Positions 6,673 to 15,206 of a DNA stretch of 16,352 bases are shown here, one piece after another (the stretch's first letter is position 1; each line of letters opens with the position of its first letter). The DNA lies in the NCBI GenBank assembly GCA_028822575.1, contig JAPKDN010000017.1, positions 1-16,352 on the forward strand, written 5' to 3'. The notes beneath the pieces are model-generated. The model ran no database searches and was not told the origin of the DNA. It was given only the letters and a program-made list of their open reading frames with translations. Both the position numbers and the translations under genes were made by a program. This DNA comes from Alphaproteobacteria bacterium. Its GTDB lineage: Bacteria; Pseudomonadota; Alphaproteobacteria; Thalassobaculales; Thalassobaculaceae.

Positions 6673-7980
6673 ATGTCCGCTTTCAGTCCCCGCGAGATCG
6701 TGTCCGAGCTCGACCGGTTCATCGTCGGCCAAAACGACGCCAAGCGCGCCGTTGCTATCGCCCTTCGAAACCGGTGGCGTCGGCAGCAATTGCCTGACTC
6801 GATCCGTGAGGAAGTGCAGCCAAAAAACATATTAATGATCGGCCCAACCGGCGTGGGCAAGACGGAAATCGCGAGAAGACTAGCTCGATTGTCCGAAGCC
6901 CCGTTCATCAAGGTCGAGGCAACGAAGTTCACCGAGGTCGGCTATGTTGGTCGGGATGTCGAGCAGATCGTCCGCGATCTGGTTGAAATCGCCATCACCA
7001 TGGTCCGGGTGAAGATGCGCAAGGAAGTCAACGCACAGGCGGAACTAGCCGCCGAGAACCGTGTGATCACGGCACTGGCCGGCGAAAACGCGCGGGAAGA
7101 AACCAGACAAAAGTTCCGCAAAATGCTGCGTGAGGGCGGACTTTCCGATAAGCAAATAGAGATCGAGACCACAGATGCCAGTGGGGGGATGCCGTCGTTC
7201 GAGATTCCGGGCATGCCCGGCGCGCAGGTTGGCATGATGAACCTCAACGACATGTTTGGGAAAGCCTTCGGCGGAAAAACCAAAATGCGTACCATGTCGG
7301 TCTCGGAATCCTATGAAGTGCTATTGGCAGAAGAAGCCGACAAGCTTTTGGATGAAGACCGCGTGGTCCGACAAGCCATCGATTCCGTCGAGCAGAACGG
7401 CATCGTGTTTCTTGATGAAATTGATAAGATCTGCGCCCGATCGGAACGCCAAGGCGCCGATGTTTCCCGCGAAGGTGTCCAACGCGATCTTCTGCCGCTA
7501 ATTGAAGGCACGACCGTAACGACGAAGCATGGCGCCGTGCGCACGGATTTTGTCCTGTTTATCGCGTCCGGAGCGTTTCACTTGGCTAAACCATCCGACC
7601 TGCTTCCGGAACTTCAAGGCCGGCTTCCCAATCGGGTCGAGCTGCAGGCCCTGACACGAGATGATTTCAAACGTATCCTCACGGAGCCGGAAAACAGCCT
7701 GATCACCCAATACACGGCTCTGCTGAATACCGAACAGGTCACCCTGGACTTTCGACCCGACGCCATCGACGCGCTCGCGGATCTGACGGTCGAGGTAAAC
7801 CGAAGCGTCGAGAACATTGGAGCCCGCCGACTGCACACGGTGCTGGAGAAGCTTCTGGACGAAATCAGTTTCAGCGCGTCGGATCGACCCGGAGAATCCG
7901 TGCTGATTGACGCGGAGTATGTGAAAATACGGGTAGGCGATCTCGCCCAAGACACGGATTTGAGCAAGTTTATTCTGTAA
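6673..7980 (+). CDS. hslU: ATP-dependent protease HslVU, ATPase subunit HslU
   Basis: 435-residue AAA+ unfoldase from ATG 6673. The open frame extends 22 codons upstream into the end of hslV in a different frame, but [20 protein letters not shown] is the family N-terminus. Walker A is GPTGVGKT (57-64), the substrate-gripping pore loop GYVG (90-93), the intermediate (I) domain about 110-235, Walker B IVFLDEID (244-251), and sensor-2 region [20 protein letters not shown]. The C-terminal DLSKFIL tail inserts into HslV to activate it. One unusual residue is Asn320 in GRLPNRVEL, where I expect Ile. Tail-to-tail with the XRE gene, with 22 bases between stops and no clear terminator. Confidence 0.98.
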   Translation: MSAFSPREIVSELDRFIVGQNDAKRAVAIALRNRWRRQQLPDSIREEVQPKNILMIGPTGVGKTEIARRLARLSEAPFIKVEATKFTEVGYVGRDVEQIVRDLVEIAITMVRVKMRKEVNAQAELAAENRVITALAGENAREETRQKFRKMLREGGLSDKQIEIETTDASGGMPSFEIPGMPGAQVGMMNLNDMFGKAFGGKTKMRTMSVSESYEVLLAEEADKLLDEDRVVRQAIDSVEQNGIVFLDEIDKICARSERQGADVSREGVQRDLLPLIEGTTVTTKHGAVRTDFVLFIASGAFHLAKPSDLLPELQGRLPNRVELQALTRDDFKRILTEPENSLITQYTALLNTEQVTLDFRPDAIDALADLTVEVNRSVENIGARRLHTVLEKLLDEISFSASDRPGESVLIDAEYVKIRVGDLAQDTDLSKFIL

Positions 7981-8002
7981 CCCGAGGACCGGTGAGCGTC
8001 GT

Positions 8003-8380
8003 TCAGTGAGATGGGCCGGTTTGGTCCGCTGGATCACTCAACTCCGCGAGAAGCGCGTCCAGGCGTGAATCGTCCAACTCACCAATTTTTTGAGCCAATC
8101 GGTTAGCCAGCTCCGTCGCTTTGGGACTGAGGCCCGCAGTATCGACCACCACCCGAGGATGCGACAGATCCGCAGTCCGACATAGTGCCTCCGCATCGTC
8201 CCAAATCAAGCTGAAATACGCGCATATTTGGTGAATTAGCCCTATAGTGGGGCGGCCTCGGTGGCCGTGTTCCAAAGAAGACAGATAGGCGGGGGAGACT
8301 TGCAACGCCTGAGCCATCTTGGCCATCGTCACGCCTTTCTCATCGCGCAAGCTCCGAAGCCGTACTCCAAAGGGAGTCAT
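8003..8380 (-). CDS. XRE-family helix-turn-helix transcriptional regulator
   Basis: 125 residues. Residues 5-62 form a Cro/CI-type HTH domain: FGVRLRSLRDEKGVTMAKMA, then the recognition helix region VSPAYLSSLEHGHRGRPT and IGLIHQICAYFSLIWDDAEA. The remainder (LSPKATELANRLAQKIGELD and an acidic C-terminus) is helical and may serve for dimerisation. ATG 8380 overlaps the smr stop as ATGA; a longer frame upstream runs through smr in another frame and is ignored. Target genes are unknown: autoregulation or control of the lut-smr transcript are both possible. The Smr-XRE pair recurs in other alphaproteobacteria as I recall. Confidence 0.93.
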   Translation of the reverse strand: MTPFGVRLRSLRDEKGVTMAKMAQALQVSPAYLSSLEHGHRGRPTIGLIHQICAYFSLIWDDAEALCRTADLSHPRVVVDTAGLSPKATELANRLAQKIGELDDSRLDALLAELSDPADQTGPSH

Positions 8381-8997
8381 GAATCCTGGCGGCGTTTCAG
8401 CAGGACGTAAAGCGCTCCCGATCCACCGTCCTTCGGTTGGGCCTGGGAATAAGCCAGCACACAGCCCCGCAAAGGTTCGTCTTTTAGCCAACTCGGTACC
8501 ATGCGACGCAAAACTCCGATTTCGCGAACCTCTCCGCCACCCCAAGACATTTCATGTTCCTGGGCCAAACGGCGTCCCTTTCCGGTGATGACCAAAAGGC
8601 AACGCCGCCCGTGCCGGTGGCCATTCGTCACAAACCCGGTAAGGGCGGAACGCGCCTCAGTTTGGGTCATGCCGTGCAAATCGATCCGCCCATCGATCTC
8701 TCTCTTGCCGCGCTGTAAACGAAGCGCGGACCGTTTGTCCAACCCAGGGGACCGGCCGGGCCCATAATCATTCAAGGAGGCAGGAAAGACGGCGGGAGTA
8801 TAATTCGATGGCGATGAAGGAGCCGGCGTCGCAATGCTTGTCTTGGGCTTCTTGGCCGCTTTCGCCTCGACACCCTTAACAATCGGCCGCGTGGATGGCG
8901 CAGGCTCCGGTCGAAGTGGCGTCACATCCGCCACGACTTTGTGGAATAAGTCCAAATCCTGGGTACTGGGCCATCTCGTCGCGCGCGCCTTTCCCAT
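8377..8997 (-). CDS. Smr-domain protein (putative DNA/RNA endonuclease)
   Basis: 206 residues from ATG 8997. The N-terminal half is a basic, Pro/Ala-rich, probably disordered linker; the C-terminal half (about 100-206) is the Smr domain with RIDLHGMTQTEARSAL (LHG at 107-109), the TGKG loop in LLVITGKGRR (138-141), and the closing strands GCVLAYSQ and GALYVLLKRR. Stand-alone Smr proteins of this type cleave or bind nucleic acid, recently linked to mRNA cleavage on stalled ribosomes, but the role of this DUF-like alphaproteobacterial subgroup is not settled. It starts two bases after the lutC stop with GGGACG upstream and overlaps the XRE start. Confidence 0.95.
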   Translation of the reverse strand: MGKARATRWPSTQDLDLFHKVVADVTPLRPEPAPSTRPIVKGVEAKAAKKPKTSIATPAPSSPSNYTPAVFPASLNDYGPGRSPGLDKRSALRLQRGKREIDGRIDLHGMTQTEARSALTGFVTNGHRHGRRCLLVITGKGRRLAQEHEMSWGGGEVREIGVLRRMVPSWLKDEPLRGCVLAYSQAQPKDGGSGALYVLLKRRQDS

Positions 8998-8999
8998 AT

Positions 9000-9671
9000 C
9001 TATCGTCCCACGACCAGAATGTGGAGGCGCAGTGGGCCATGCACGCCTATCTCGATCTTCTGCTCGATATCGCCAGTTCGCGACGGTCCCGTGATAAAGT
9101 TCGCCGCTCTTGGCTGACCGCCATCTTGGTAGACCTGCCTTAGCCGGTCCCAAGCGTCCTCATAGGAACCGACGATCGCATCGCGCCGCAGCACAACTAT
9201 ATGCGTGGGTGGCACGAAATTCAGCGTTGTAGGGGTGCCTGGGCTCGACGCCAACAACAGGGTTCCTGTCTCAGCAACACCCGCGATGCTTGTCGTAAGG
9301 CTTGTTTCGTCAGACTCCTTGGCGGCACCAACGCGGGTTTCCAGTGTGGGAGCCGAACACCAATCAATGTCCATTAAAGCGGGCGCCTGGACCAAACGAG
9401 CGGGAAGATTCTCTCCCGCGAGATAGGAAGCCACCGCGACAGGAAGTTCGTCCATTGTGTCGACCGCGGCCACAGTGGCGCTCACCGCCCGTGCCTTAGC
9501 TATGAAAAGATCCACGAGGTTTTCCGGATCCAAGTCGACTCTCGCCGGCACGATATGTCGCGGATGGCGGCTCAGCCGGTCTTCAATGTCGCCCAAGGCC
9601 GCTTCATCAAGCGCGCCTCGGCCGAGAGAGCTGCGGATTCCGCTGAGAATCTGTCCGCGTGCGTCGCTCAC
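9000..9671 (-). CDS. lutC: Lactate utilization protein C (LUD domain)
   Basis: 223 residues, a single LUD/DUF162 domain. With LutA and LutB it forms the iron-sulphur L-lactate dehydrogenase complex that oxidises lactate to pyruvate. Seen here: the N-terminal helix SDARGQILSGIRSSLGRG, central IAGVAETGTLLLASSPGTPT and NFVPPTHIVVLRRDAIVGSY, and FITGPSRTGDIEQKIEIGVH with the conserved GPSRTGDIE..I..GVHGP ending. The start chosen is GTG 9671, which overlaps the lutB stop as GTGA and gives the usual length; the frame stays open 25 codons further upstream inside lutB. Confidence 0.95.
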   Translation of the reverse strand: MSDARGQILSGIRSSLGRGALDEAALGDIEDRLSRHPRHIVPARVDLDPENLVDLFIAKARAVSATVAAVDTMDELPVAVASYLAGENLPARLVQAPALMDIDWCSAPTLETRVGAAKESDETSLTTSIAGVAETGTLLLASSPGTPTTLNFVPPTHIVVLRRDAIVGSYEDAWDRLRQVYQDGGQPRAANFITGPSRTGDIEQKIEIGVHGPLRLHILVVGR

Positions 9672-11092
9672 TTTCCTTGCTCCCGACGGTATTGTTCCAT
9701 GAACGTGGCGCCCTCGGGGACTGGTAGATCTCGAGTCTTCGTCCATCCTCCCGCGAAGGGAAGCCAGGGCAGACCGCCCCGGCCAAACGCAAGCAGGCGA
9801 AGCAGGCGGACGGTGAGGCCGTTAATCGTTCGGTAGAGCGCTGGTCGTGAAGCAAAGTATGACCACAGACTCAATGCTTTTCGGCCAATTTTTCCACCAT
9901 GGCCGATTTGATAGCTCCGCTCTCTGTAGTGACGCATCATCTTGGTCAGGGGGATCTTCATGGGGCAAACCTCCTCGCATCGACCACAAAAGGTCGAGGC
10001 GTGCGGAAGATGCCCACTGTTTTCGACGCCGATCAGAGAGGGCGTTAGCACCGCGCCCATGGGCCCGGGATATACCCAACCATAGGCATGCCCGCCAACG
10101 GCGCCGTATACCGGGCAGTGGTTCATGCAGGCCGCGCAGCGGATACACCGCAGCATGTCCTGATTCTCGGTACCAAGCATTGCAGTTCTGCCATTATCGA
10201 CCAGAACGACGTGATAAGCCTCCGGACCATCGAGATCCACCAAGCGCTTGGGTCCGTTAGAGACCGTCGTGTAGACCGAAAATTCTTGGCCCGTCGACGA
10301 CCGGGCAAGAAGCCTGAGAACCGCCATGGCATCTTCCATGGTCGGCCACATTTTTTCCAAGCTCGCAACCACGATATGGGCCTTGGACAGGGTTTGGGTC
10401 AGGTCACCATTACCCTCGTTGGTAACGATAATGCTGGAGCCATTTTCGGCGACCAAGAAATTCGCGCCGGTGATTCCAACCTCGGCGGCGAAATATTTTT
10501 CGCGGAGCCGACCGCGAGCCTCGTCGGTAATATCTCGCGGATCGGACAGGTCGCGCGCAGGATCAAGTTCCTTATGCGCGGCCCGAAAAGTGTCGCCGAT
10601 CTGCTCCTTTGTGACATGAACGGCCGGAACGATGATATGGCTTGGCGGTTCGTCACGAAGCTGAATGATATATTCGCCCAAATCAGTTTCTACGCGCTCG
10701 ATCCCGCGATCATCCAAATAGGCATTCAGGCCGATCTCCTCGGCCACCATCGACTTTCCCTTGGTCACGACCCGGGCTCCCACGTCCCGACAGATCGCCA
10801 TGACGGTCTCACAGGCCTCGTCGGCGTTTCGCGCCCAATGAACATGGCCACCACTTTTGATGACATTAGTTTCATAAATCTCGAGATAGGCGTCGAGGTT
10901 GGAAAGGGTGTGATCCTTGATATCTCGCGCGACATCGCGCAGCGCTTGAAACTCCGGCAAATCAGCCACCACTTCGGCGCGCTTCACGGGGAAACCAAGC
11001 TTGAGGTTTCCCAACGCCCGTTGCAGGATCGGATCGCGCAGCGCGACCCGCGCATTCCCTGGAAAGGCATGAGAGGTGGGTTGGTGTGTCAT
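9668..11092 (-). CDS. lutB: Lactate utilization iron-sulphur protein B
   Basis: 474 residues. The N-terminal two-thirds is a LUD domain (TKGKSMVAEEIGLN and GANFLVAENGSSIIVTNEGN are typical). It is followed by a ferredoxin-like module with Cys316, 319, 322 and 326 in CIRCAACMNHCP, and Cys369, 372 and 376 in CGRCEEVCP, which should bind 4Fe-4S clusters. The C-terminal hydrophobic region with SYFASRPALYR and FAGGWTKTRDLPVPEGATF matches the tail domain of LutB/YkgF. It carries electrons from lactate oxidation, probably to the quinone pool. Coupled by ATGA to lutA and GTGA to lutC. Confidence 0.96.
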   Translation of the reverse strand: MTHQPTSHAFPGNARVALRDPILQRALGNLKLGFPVKRAEVVADLPEFQALRDVARDIKDHTLSNLDAYLEIYETNVIKSGGHVHWARNADEACETVMAICRDVGARVVTKGKSMVAEEIGLNAYLDDRGIERVETDLGEYIIQLRDEPPSHIIVPAVHVTKEQIGDTFRAAHKELDPARDLSDPRDITDEARGRLREKYFAAEVGITGANFLVAENGSSIIVTNEGNGDLTQTLSKAHIVVASLEKMWPTMEDAMAVLRLLARSSTGQEFSVYTTVSNGPKRLVDLDGPEAYHVVLVDNGRTAMLGTENQDMLRCIRCAACMNHCPVYGAVGGHAYGWVYPGPMGAVLTPSLIGVENSGHLPHASTFCGRCEEVCPMKIPLTKMMRHYRERSYQIGHGGKIGRKALSLWSYFASRPALYRTINGLTVRLLRLLAFGRGGLPWLPFAGGWTKTRDLPVPEGATFMEQYRREQGK

Positions 11093-11880
11093 TTCTTTAC
11101 CCGTCCGATAGCTGGCGTCGTCCCAGCCCCAGCTAGAACCTCGGCCACATGACGAAAGTCAACGCTCGACCCCGCACGGCTTGCCTTGCCGGCCATATTC
11201 ATCAGACATCCAAGATCGCCAGCCAACACGGTGTCCGCGCCACTATTCTCGATATCCCTGATCTTGTTCCCTACCATGGCATCAGATATTTCTGGGTATT
11301 TCACGCAAAACGTCCCGCCAAATCCGCAACAAACCTCTGGTTCCTCCAGTTCACACAGAACCAACCCCCGCACCGAGTCAAGCAGGCGCCGGGGCTGTGT
11401 TTTAATGTCGAGCTCTCGCAAGCCGGCGCAAGAATCATGGTAAGCGACAATTCCATCGAAACCCACGGGCACCGTCACCGCTCCCAGAATGTCGACTAGA
11501 AAAGCGACCAGCTCGTGGGTCCGCGCCGCCAGGTGTTTAGCGCGATGCTCCAGGTCCGGGTCGTCGGCGAATAGCTTGGGCACGTGTTGGCTTAACATTC
11601 CCGCGCAGGAACCCGATGGTGCGACCACGTAATCGAAACCCTCGAAAGCGTCCAAAAACCCTCGAGCTACGGCACGCGCGCCAGCGCTGTCGCCGGAATT
11701 ATAGGCCGGCTGACCACAACAGGTTTGGGCGGCGGGCACCTCGACGATACAGCCGGCGTCTTCCAATAGCTTGATCGCCGCGAAGCCGATACTTGGGCGA
11801 AAAAGGTCCACCAGACAGGTCACGAACAAACCAACCCTGATGGGAGGGCGCGATTCGGACGGATGACTTGTCATGGACAT
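11089..11880 (-). CDS. lutA: Lactate utilization protein A (CCG-domain Fe-S oxidoreductase subunit)
   Basis: 263 residues with two cysteine-rich CCG domains: the first uses Cys22 (VTCLVDLFRP), Cys54-55 (TCCGQPAYNSGD) and Cys92; the second Cys151 (HDSCAGLREL), Cys184-185 (EVCCGFGGTF) and Cys225 (GDLGCLMN). Such domains bind 4Fe-4S clusters or act in heterodisulphide-reductase-like electron transfer. ATG 11880 is preceded by GGGGAG at five bases; a second ATG at 11874 is spaced less well. First gene of the lutABC-smr-XRE run, 85 bases downstream of mltA, so either it reads through from mltA or has its own promoter. No GntR-type LutR gene is nearby. Glycolate oxidase GlcF-like proteins share the CCG domains, but the LutB and LutC partners favour lactate. 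Confidence 0.95.
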   Translation of the reverse strand: MSMTSHPSESRPPIRVGLFVTCLVDLFRPSIGFAAIKLLEDAGCIVEVPAAQTCCGQPAYNSGDSAGARAVARGFLDAFEGFDYVVAPSGSCAGMLSQHVPKLFADDPDLEHRAKHLAARTHELVAFLVDILGAVTVPVGFDGIVAYHDSCAGLRELDIKTQPRRLLDSVRGLVLCELEEPEVCCGFGGTFCVKYPEISDAMVGNKIRDIENSGADTVLAGDLGCLMNMAGKASRAGSSVDFRHVAEVLAGAGTTPAIGRVKK

Positions 11881-11885
11881 CAAAA

Positions 11886-11891
11886 CTCCCC
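11886..11891 (-). promoter_or_regulatory. Strong ribosome binding site for lutA
   Basis: GGGGAG five bases before ATG 11880, deciding this start over the upstream in-frame codons that reach into mltA. Confidence 0.55.
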
Positions 11892-11965
11892 AGGCAGCGC
11901 TATTGACAGCAGGATGCGAAAATAGAGAAAGCGTTGCAAGCGTCCCGCGTCTGGGCAGCGGGCCG

Positions 11966-13165
11966 TCACCGCCCACGCGCAACTTTTAAAGTTCTTGGCA
12001 ACAAAAGGTAAATCTGGCCTGTTGCCTTCATCGGCCCCGCTAGTGCACCAGCTGGCTCTCCGTGGCCCCAAAACACGTCACCACGAACAGCGCCCCGTAT
12101 CGCGCCGCCTGTGTCCTGGGCGATCATTAGACGGCGCAAGGGCCGACCCGCTTCATCACCATGGTCCGCGACAAGCCAAACAGGTGCCCCCAACGGGATG
12201 ACTCGAGGATCGACCGCCAGCGAGCGACCGGGGCTAAGAGGCACGCCTTGGGCCCCAATCGGCCCTTCACCCTTGATCAAGCGGAAGAAGATGTAGGAGG
12301 GGTTGCGGTTCATCGCGTCCCGCATCCGATCCGGGTGTGCCTTCAACCAGGCCCGAATTGATTGCAGCGAAATATTCTGCTTTTTGATCTCGCCCGATTT
12401 TACAAGGTCGCGTCCGATGGCGTGATAAAGATGCCCATTATGGCCGTCGTATCCGACCCTCAGTACCCCGCCATCGGGCAACAGAACCCGACCAGATCCC
12501 TGAATGTGAAGGAAGAATGCATCGATTGGATCATCTACCCAAACCAGGGGGGTCGCCTTTTTCGATAACGCGCCGGCCTCGATATCCGCGCGGGAGTGAT
12601 AGGGTTTTAGGCGCCCATTAATAATTCGGCCGGCTATTCTTTCGCCACGAAGCTTTTCGCGCCAGTCCCCGAGAGTCGCGAGGATAAGATCTTCCGGTCT
12701 CTCATAGAGTGGGACATTAAACGTGCTGCCTCGATGCTCCGAGCCGCGTAGATTCGGTTCGAAATATCCGGTGAAAAGCCCGTCAGTCTTTCCACCGTCG
12801 GAAACTTGGTAAGCCTGGAACCATGTTTCGAAATAAAGCCGCGCGGTTGGATCACCGGTCCCATCGGGGGGGAGAGATCGGCAAGCCGGCACCCAATCGC
12901 GGGCACGCCCGCCAATAGATCGATCGGTCATCAAGCTTGATGCCGGCTTTTTCAGGAGCCGTCCGCAGGATCGCCGCAGCGCCGTCAAAGCATCGGCGAC
13001 CCGGTCTAGCTTCCAATCTGGAAGGTCGGAAAAGGCGACAGGTGTGAATTGAGCGCCAGGCGGTTTTGGAGGCGCTTCAGGAACCGACGTGCATCCCGCG
13101 ACAATCAGACCAATCAACAGAGCCGCGCGATAGGCCACCTGCTTTATGATCGGCGCGCCGGCCAT
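11966..13165 (-). CDS. mltA: Membrane-bound lytic murein transglycosylase A
   Basis: 399 residues. A lipoprotein signal peptide is present: basic start, hydrophobic YRAALLIGLIVAG and lipobox Cys25 (AGCTS), so the enzyme is anchored in the outer membrane facing the periplasm. The MltA domain occupies roughly 105-290, with GLFTGYFEPNLRGS, PLVWVDDPIDAFFLHIQGSG and DGHNGHLYHAIGRDL. The C-terminal 3D domain (SLAVDPRVIPLGAPVWL, AQDTGGAIRGAVRGDVFWG) contains the conserved aspartates expected for catalysis. It cleaves peptidoglycan between MurNAc and GlcNAc to give 1,6-anhydromuropeptides. GGATGAGG upstream of ATG 13165 and a 9-base gap from timA make the two an operon. Confidence 0.96.
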   Translation of the reverse strand: MAGAPIIKQVAYRAALLIGLIVAGCTSVPEAPPKPPGAQFTPVAFSDLPDWKLDRVADALTALRRSCGRLLKKPASSLMTDRSIGGRARDWVPACRSLPPDGTGDPTARLYFETWFQAYQVSDGGKTDGLFTGYFEPNLRGSEHRGSTFNVPLYERPEDLILATLGDWREKLRGERIAGRIINGRLKPYHSRADIEAGALSKKATPLVWVDDPIDAFFLHIQGSGRVLLPDGGVLRVGYDGHNGHLYHAIGRDLVKSGEIKKQNISLQSIRAWLKAHPDRMRDAMNRNPSYIFFRLIKGEGPIGAQGVPLSPGRSLAVDPRVIPLGAPVWLVADHGDEAGRPLRRLMIAQDTGGAIRGAVRGDVFWGHGEPAGALAGPMKATGQIYLLLPRTLKVARGR

Positions 13166-13174
13166 TACCTCATC

Positions 13175-13864
13175 CTATGAACTTTCCTCGGGATCGCGCG
13201 TGGCGGCAAGCTGCCAGTTAGGGTCACTCGAGCGCAAATCACGGCTAAATACCCATATATCTCGCAGCGTATCGATTTTACTCGGATCGCCTTCGACCAC
13301 GTCGCCCTGAGCATCGCGGGTAACCTTGACTTGGTCAGTGATGAATTCCACCGTGATCGAAACCAAGGAGCCGTCGAAAACAACACCGTCAATCGTTGCT
13401 GTCTTCATCGAGGAAATCGTGGTTTCAAGGGTTTCATTCGCTTTTTCTCGTTGCCCGATCGCTTCATCAAACCTTTCAAACAAGGATGGGCTCAATAAGC
13501 TTTCAAGCTGACTTCTGTCGCCGCGCGCGAATGCCGCGACGATCCACTCGAACGCTCCCTTGGCGCCACGCAGAAATTCTCGGTCGTCAAAACTCGGGTC
13601 AGCGTGTTTGAGCTGTGTCAGGCCATCCATCGCGGGCTCAATGCCGGCATTTTCCTCGGCCGGCGATTCCTTCCCCTCGTGGTCCGCGAGCGCGATCACA
13701 TTGTCATTATCGGCCCCGTCCTCGGGTTCGCGCTTGAATGGATTGGCGCGACGCTCTTCTTCATGTCCGGTGCGGCGTCCCAACACCCGACGCAGCTGAA
13801 ACACCAGATACCCGGCGAGCATCGCAAAGATGATAATATCGAAGAAAGCGAAACCGTCACCCAT
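13175..13864 (-). CDS. timA: Tim44/TimA family membrane-anchored adaptor protein
   Basis: 229 residues. One N-terminal transmembrane helix (FFDIIIFAMLAGYLVFQLRRVLG, given here in part as residues 7-24), a charged low-complexity linker (about 30-90) and a C-terminal Tim44-like domain from about 90 (DREFLRGAKGAFEWIVAAFA, then LLSPSLFERFDEAI and VEFITDQVKVTRDA, ending DIWVFSRDLRSSDPNWQLAA). It is the bacterial relative of the mitochondrial import subunit Tim44; the Caulobacter homologue TimA has been tied to the inner membrane, but its bacterial function is not established. Sits upstream of mltA, as commonly in alphaproteobacteria, and divergent from fxsA. Confidence 0.93.
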   Translation of the reverse strand: MGDGFAFFDIIIFAMLAGYLVFQLRRVLGRRTGHEEERRANPFKREPEDGADNDNVIALADHEGKESPAEENAGIEPAMDGLTQLKHADPSFDDREFLRGAKGAFEWIVAAFARGDRSQLESLLSPSLFERFDEAIGQREKANETLETTISSMKTATIDGVVFDGSLVSITVEFITDQVKVTRDAQGDVVEGDPSKIDTLRDIWVFSRDLRSSDPNWQLAATRDPEESS

Positions 13865-13984
13865 TTCGCGTTACCGATCAGAGGTTCTGCTGGACCGCCG
13901 ACCGCCCTTTCTTTACCTGTCTTCACCGAAACGCCGGAACCTTCCGCACTCCCCGCTTGGAGCCATGGAAACCTGTTCCGCCCG

Positions 13985-14013
13985 AGATAACATTTACCGC
14001 TTGCGTTAAACAA
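13985..14013 (-). promoter_or_regulatory. Weak candidate promoter for timA-mltA
   Basis: In the 197-base timA/fxsA divergent region the minus strand has TTGTTT (14013-14008) and TTATCT (13990-13985), 17 bases apart. The -10 match is poor. The leader to timA would be about 115 bases. No better box was found for fxsA on the plus strand. Confidence 0.2.
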
Positions 14014-14061
14014 AAACGGTGCTTCACCTTTACTTAAGCTTTCACCACGCAAAGAGCAACC

Positions 14062-14601
14062 ATGGCCGCACTCGTTTTGCTTTGCCTCTTCATCGGCCTA
14101 CCGGTCGCCGAGATCCTGACGTTCATAGAGGTCGGCGGCCGTATTGGAGGATTACCGACTATCGCGACCACGATCGTCACGGCGGCGATCGGCGCCGGTT
14201 TGTTCCGATTTCAGGGAATGAATACCCTCGCCCGTGCGCAGGCAAGCCTCCAGGGGGGTAAAATGCCGCTGGAAGAGGTAATCGGTGGTCTCGGCCTCAT
14301 CGCTGCGGCAGTCTGCCTCTTCGTTCCCGGATTCATTACCGATATAGTCGGGTTTCTGCTATTCATGCCGCCATTGCGGCTTGTGATCCTTGGTGGGATG
14401 TTGCGGTCCGTTTTGGCGCGGGCCCAGGCCCAAATGTCCGCCAGTGGCTTCGGGCCGGGTCACGGCATGAGGCCAAGCAATGTTGGCGGTGACACCATCG
14501 ATGGTGAATTCAAGGATGTAAGTGAGCCAGAAGTTGAGCCTCCCGTCCTTGAGGCGAAGCCCCAGGAAGGTTTGGCGCAGCGGAGTTGGGATAAAAAATG
14601 A
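14062..14601 (+). CDS. fxsA: FxsA family inner-membrane protein
   Basis: 179 residues. Hydrophobic segments at about 1-20, 25-48 and 72-108 form the FxsA core, including LPVAEILTFIEVGGRIGGLP, GKMPLEEVIGGLGLIAAAVC and PGFITDIVGFLLFMPPLRL (PGFxTD.vG.ll..P..R is the family signature). A hydrophilic tail contains DTIDGEFKDV. In E. coli, overproduced FxsA relieves F-plasmid exclusion of phage T7; its normal role is unknown. AGAG six bases upstream supports ATG 14062. Its stop overlaps the next start as ATGA. Confidence 0.94.
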   Translation: MAALVLLCLFIGLPVAEILTFIEVGGRIGGLPTIATTIVTAAIGAGLFRFQGMNTLARAQASLQGGKMPLEEVIGGLGLIAAAVCLFVPGFITDIVGFLLFMPPLRLVILGGMLRSVLARAQAQMSASGFGPGHGMRPSNVGGDTIDGEFKDVSEPEVEPPVLEAKPQEGLAQRSWDKK

Positions 14602-15152
14602 TATTCGTCCGTCACGGTCAGTCCGAGTTCAATGTGGTCTATGGCGAGACTAGGCAAGATCCGGGTATCGAGGACCCAGCGATCACGGCGCTTGGCGCGG
14701 CGCAGGCTCATGCCGCCTCCGAGGCTCTAGGCGATCAAGGAATAACAAGATTGATCAGCAGCCCCTATACGCGAGCGTTGCAGACCGCTTCAATTATCGC
14801 TGAAAAACTCGATCTTCCGATTTCCATAAACCCGATCGTTCGTGAACACTACGCTTTCTCGTGTGACGTTGGGACCTCGCGCGATATTCTCGCCAACGCT
14901 TGGCCTGGGATTGATTTTTCCCATCTCGACGAGCGTTGGTGGCCCAAGGAGGACGAGACCGATGGTCTCGTCGCGGCGCGCGGCCTGTCCTTCCTTGAAG
15001 AAACAGCGGCGCTTCCCGATAGAGAGTCGCTGGCCGTTGTATCTCATTGGGGCTTTATCAAAAGTATCACCGGTCTACGGGTAACCAATGGAACGGTCCT
15101 GCGTGTAGACCCTGACGGTCGCGGCGTGGTTGTGGCAAAGCCGGATCCATGA
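14598..15152 (+). CDS. Histidine phosphatase superfamily protein
   Basis: 184 residues, phosphoglycerate-mutase-like fold. The phosphohistidine motif is FVRHGQSEFN (Arg5, His6, Gly7), followed by SSPYTRALQTASIIAEKL (54-71), acidic Glu83 in VREHY, and the second histidine His150 in VVSHWGFIKSI. The last motif has Trp where most members have Gly (SHGG), which may narrow the active site. Likely a cytoplasmic phosphatase with an unidentified small-molecule substrate; mutase activity is improbable given the short length. Coupled to fxsA by an ATGA overlap and 54 bases upstream of secB. Confidence 0.93.
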   Translation: MIFVRHGQSEFNVVYGETRQDPGIEDPAITALGAAQAHAASEALGDQGITRLISSPYTRALQTASIIAEKLDLPISINPIVREHYAFSCDVGTSRDILANAWPGIDFSHLDERWWPKEDETDGLVAARGLSFLEETAALPDRESLAVVSHWGFIKSITGLRVTNGTVLRVDPDGRGVVVAKPDP

Positions 15153-15206
15153 TAACTGGCGGCACATGAGGCTAGGATCTGGAGTTCTTTTTGCGAGGGA
15201 TTATCG

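Noticed and set aside
7981..8020. ACCGG...CCGGT inverted repeat in the hslU/XRE convergent gap as a terminator
   Set aside because: Five-base stem with a 23-base loop, extending into the XRE coding end and lacking a T tract on either side.
10088..11152. 354-codon plus-strand open frame antisense to lutB and the end of lutA
   Set aside because: The minus strand encodes an unmistakable LutB with all Fe-S cysteine motifs; the opposite frame has no recognisable domain and is a composition shadow.
11881..11965. Terminator or small RNA between mltA and lutA
   Set aside because: Only short GC stems (for example CCCGC/GCGGG) without a T run; nothing supports an RNA gene.
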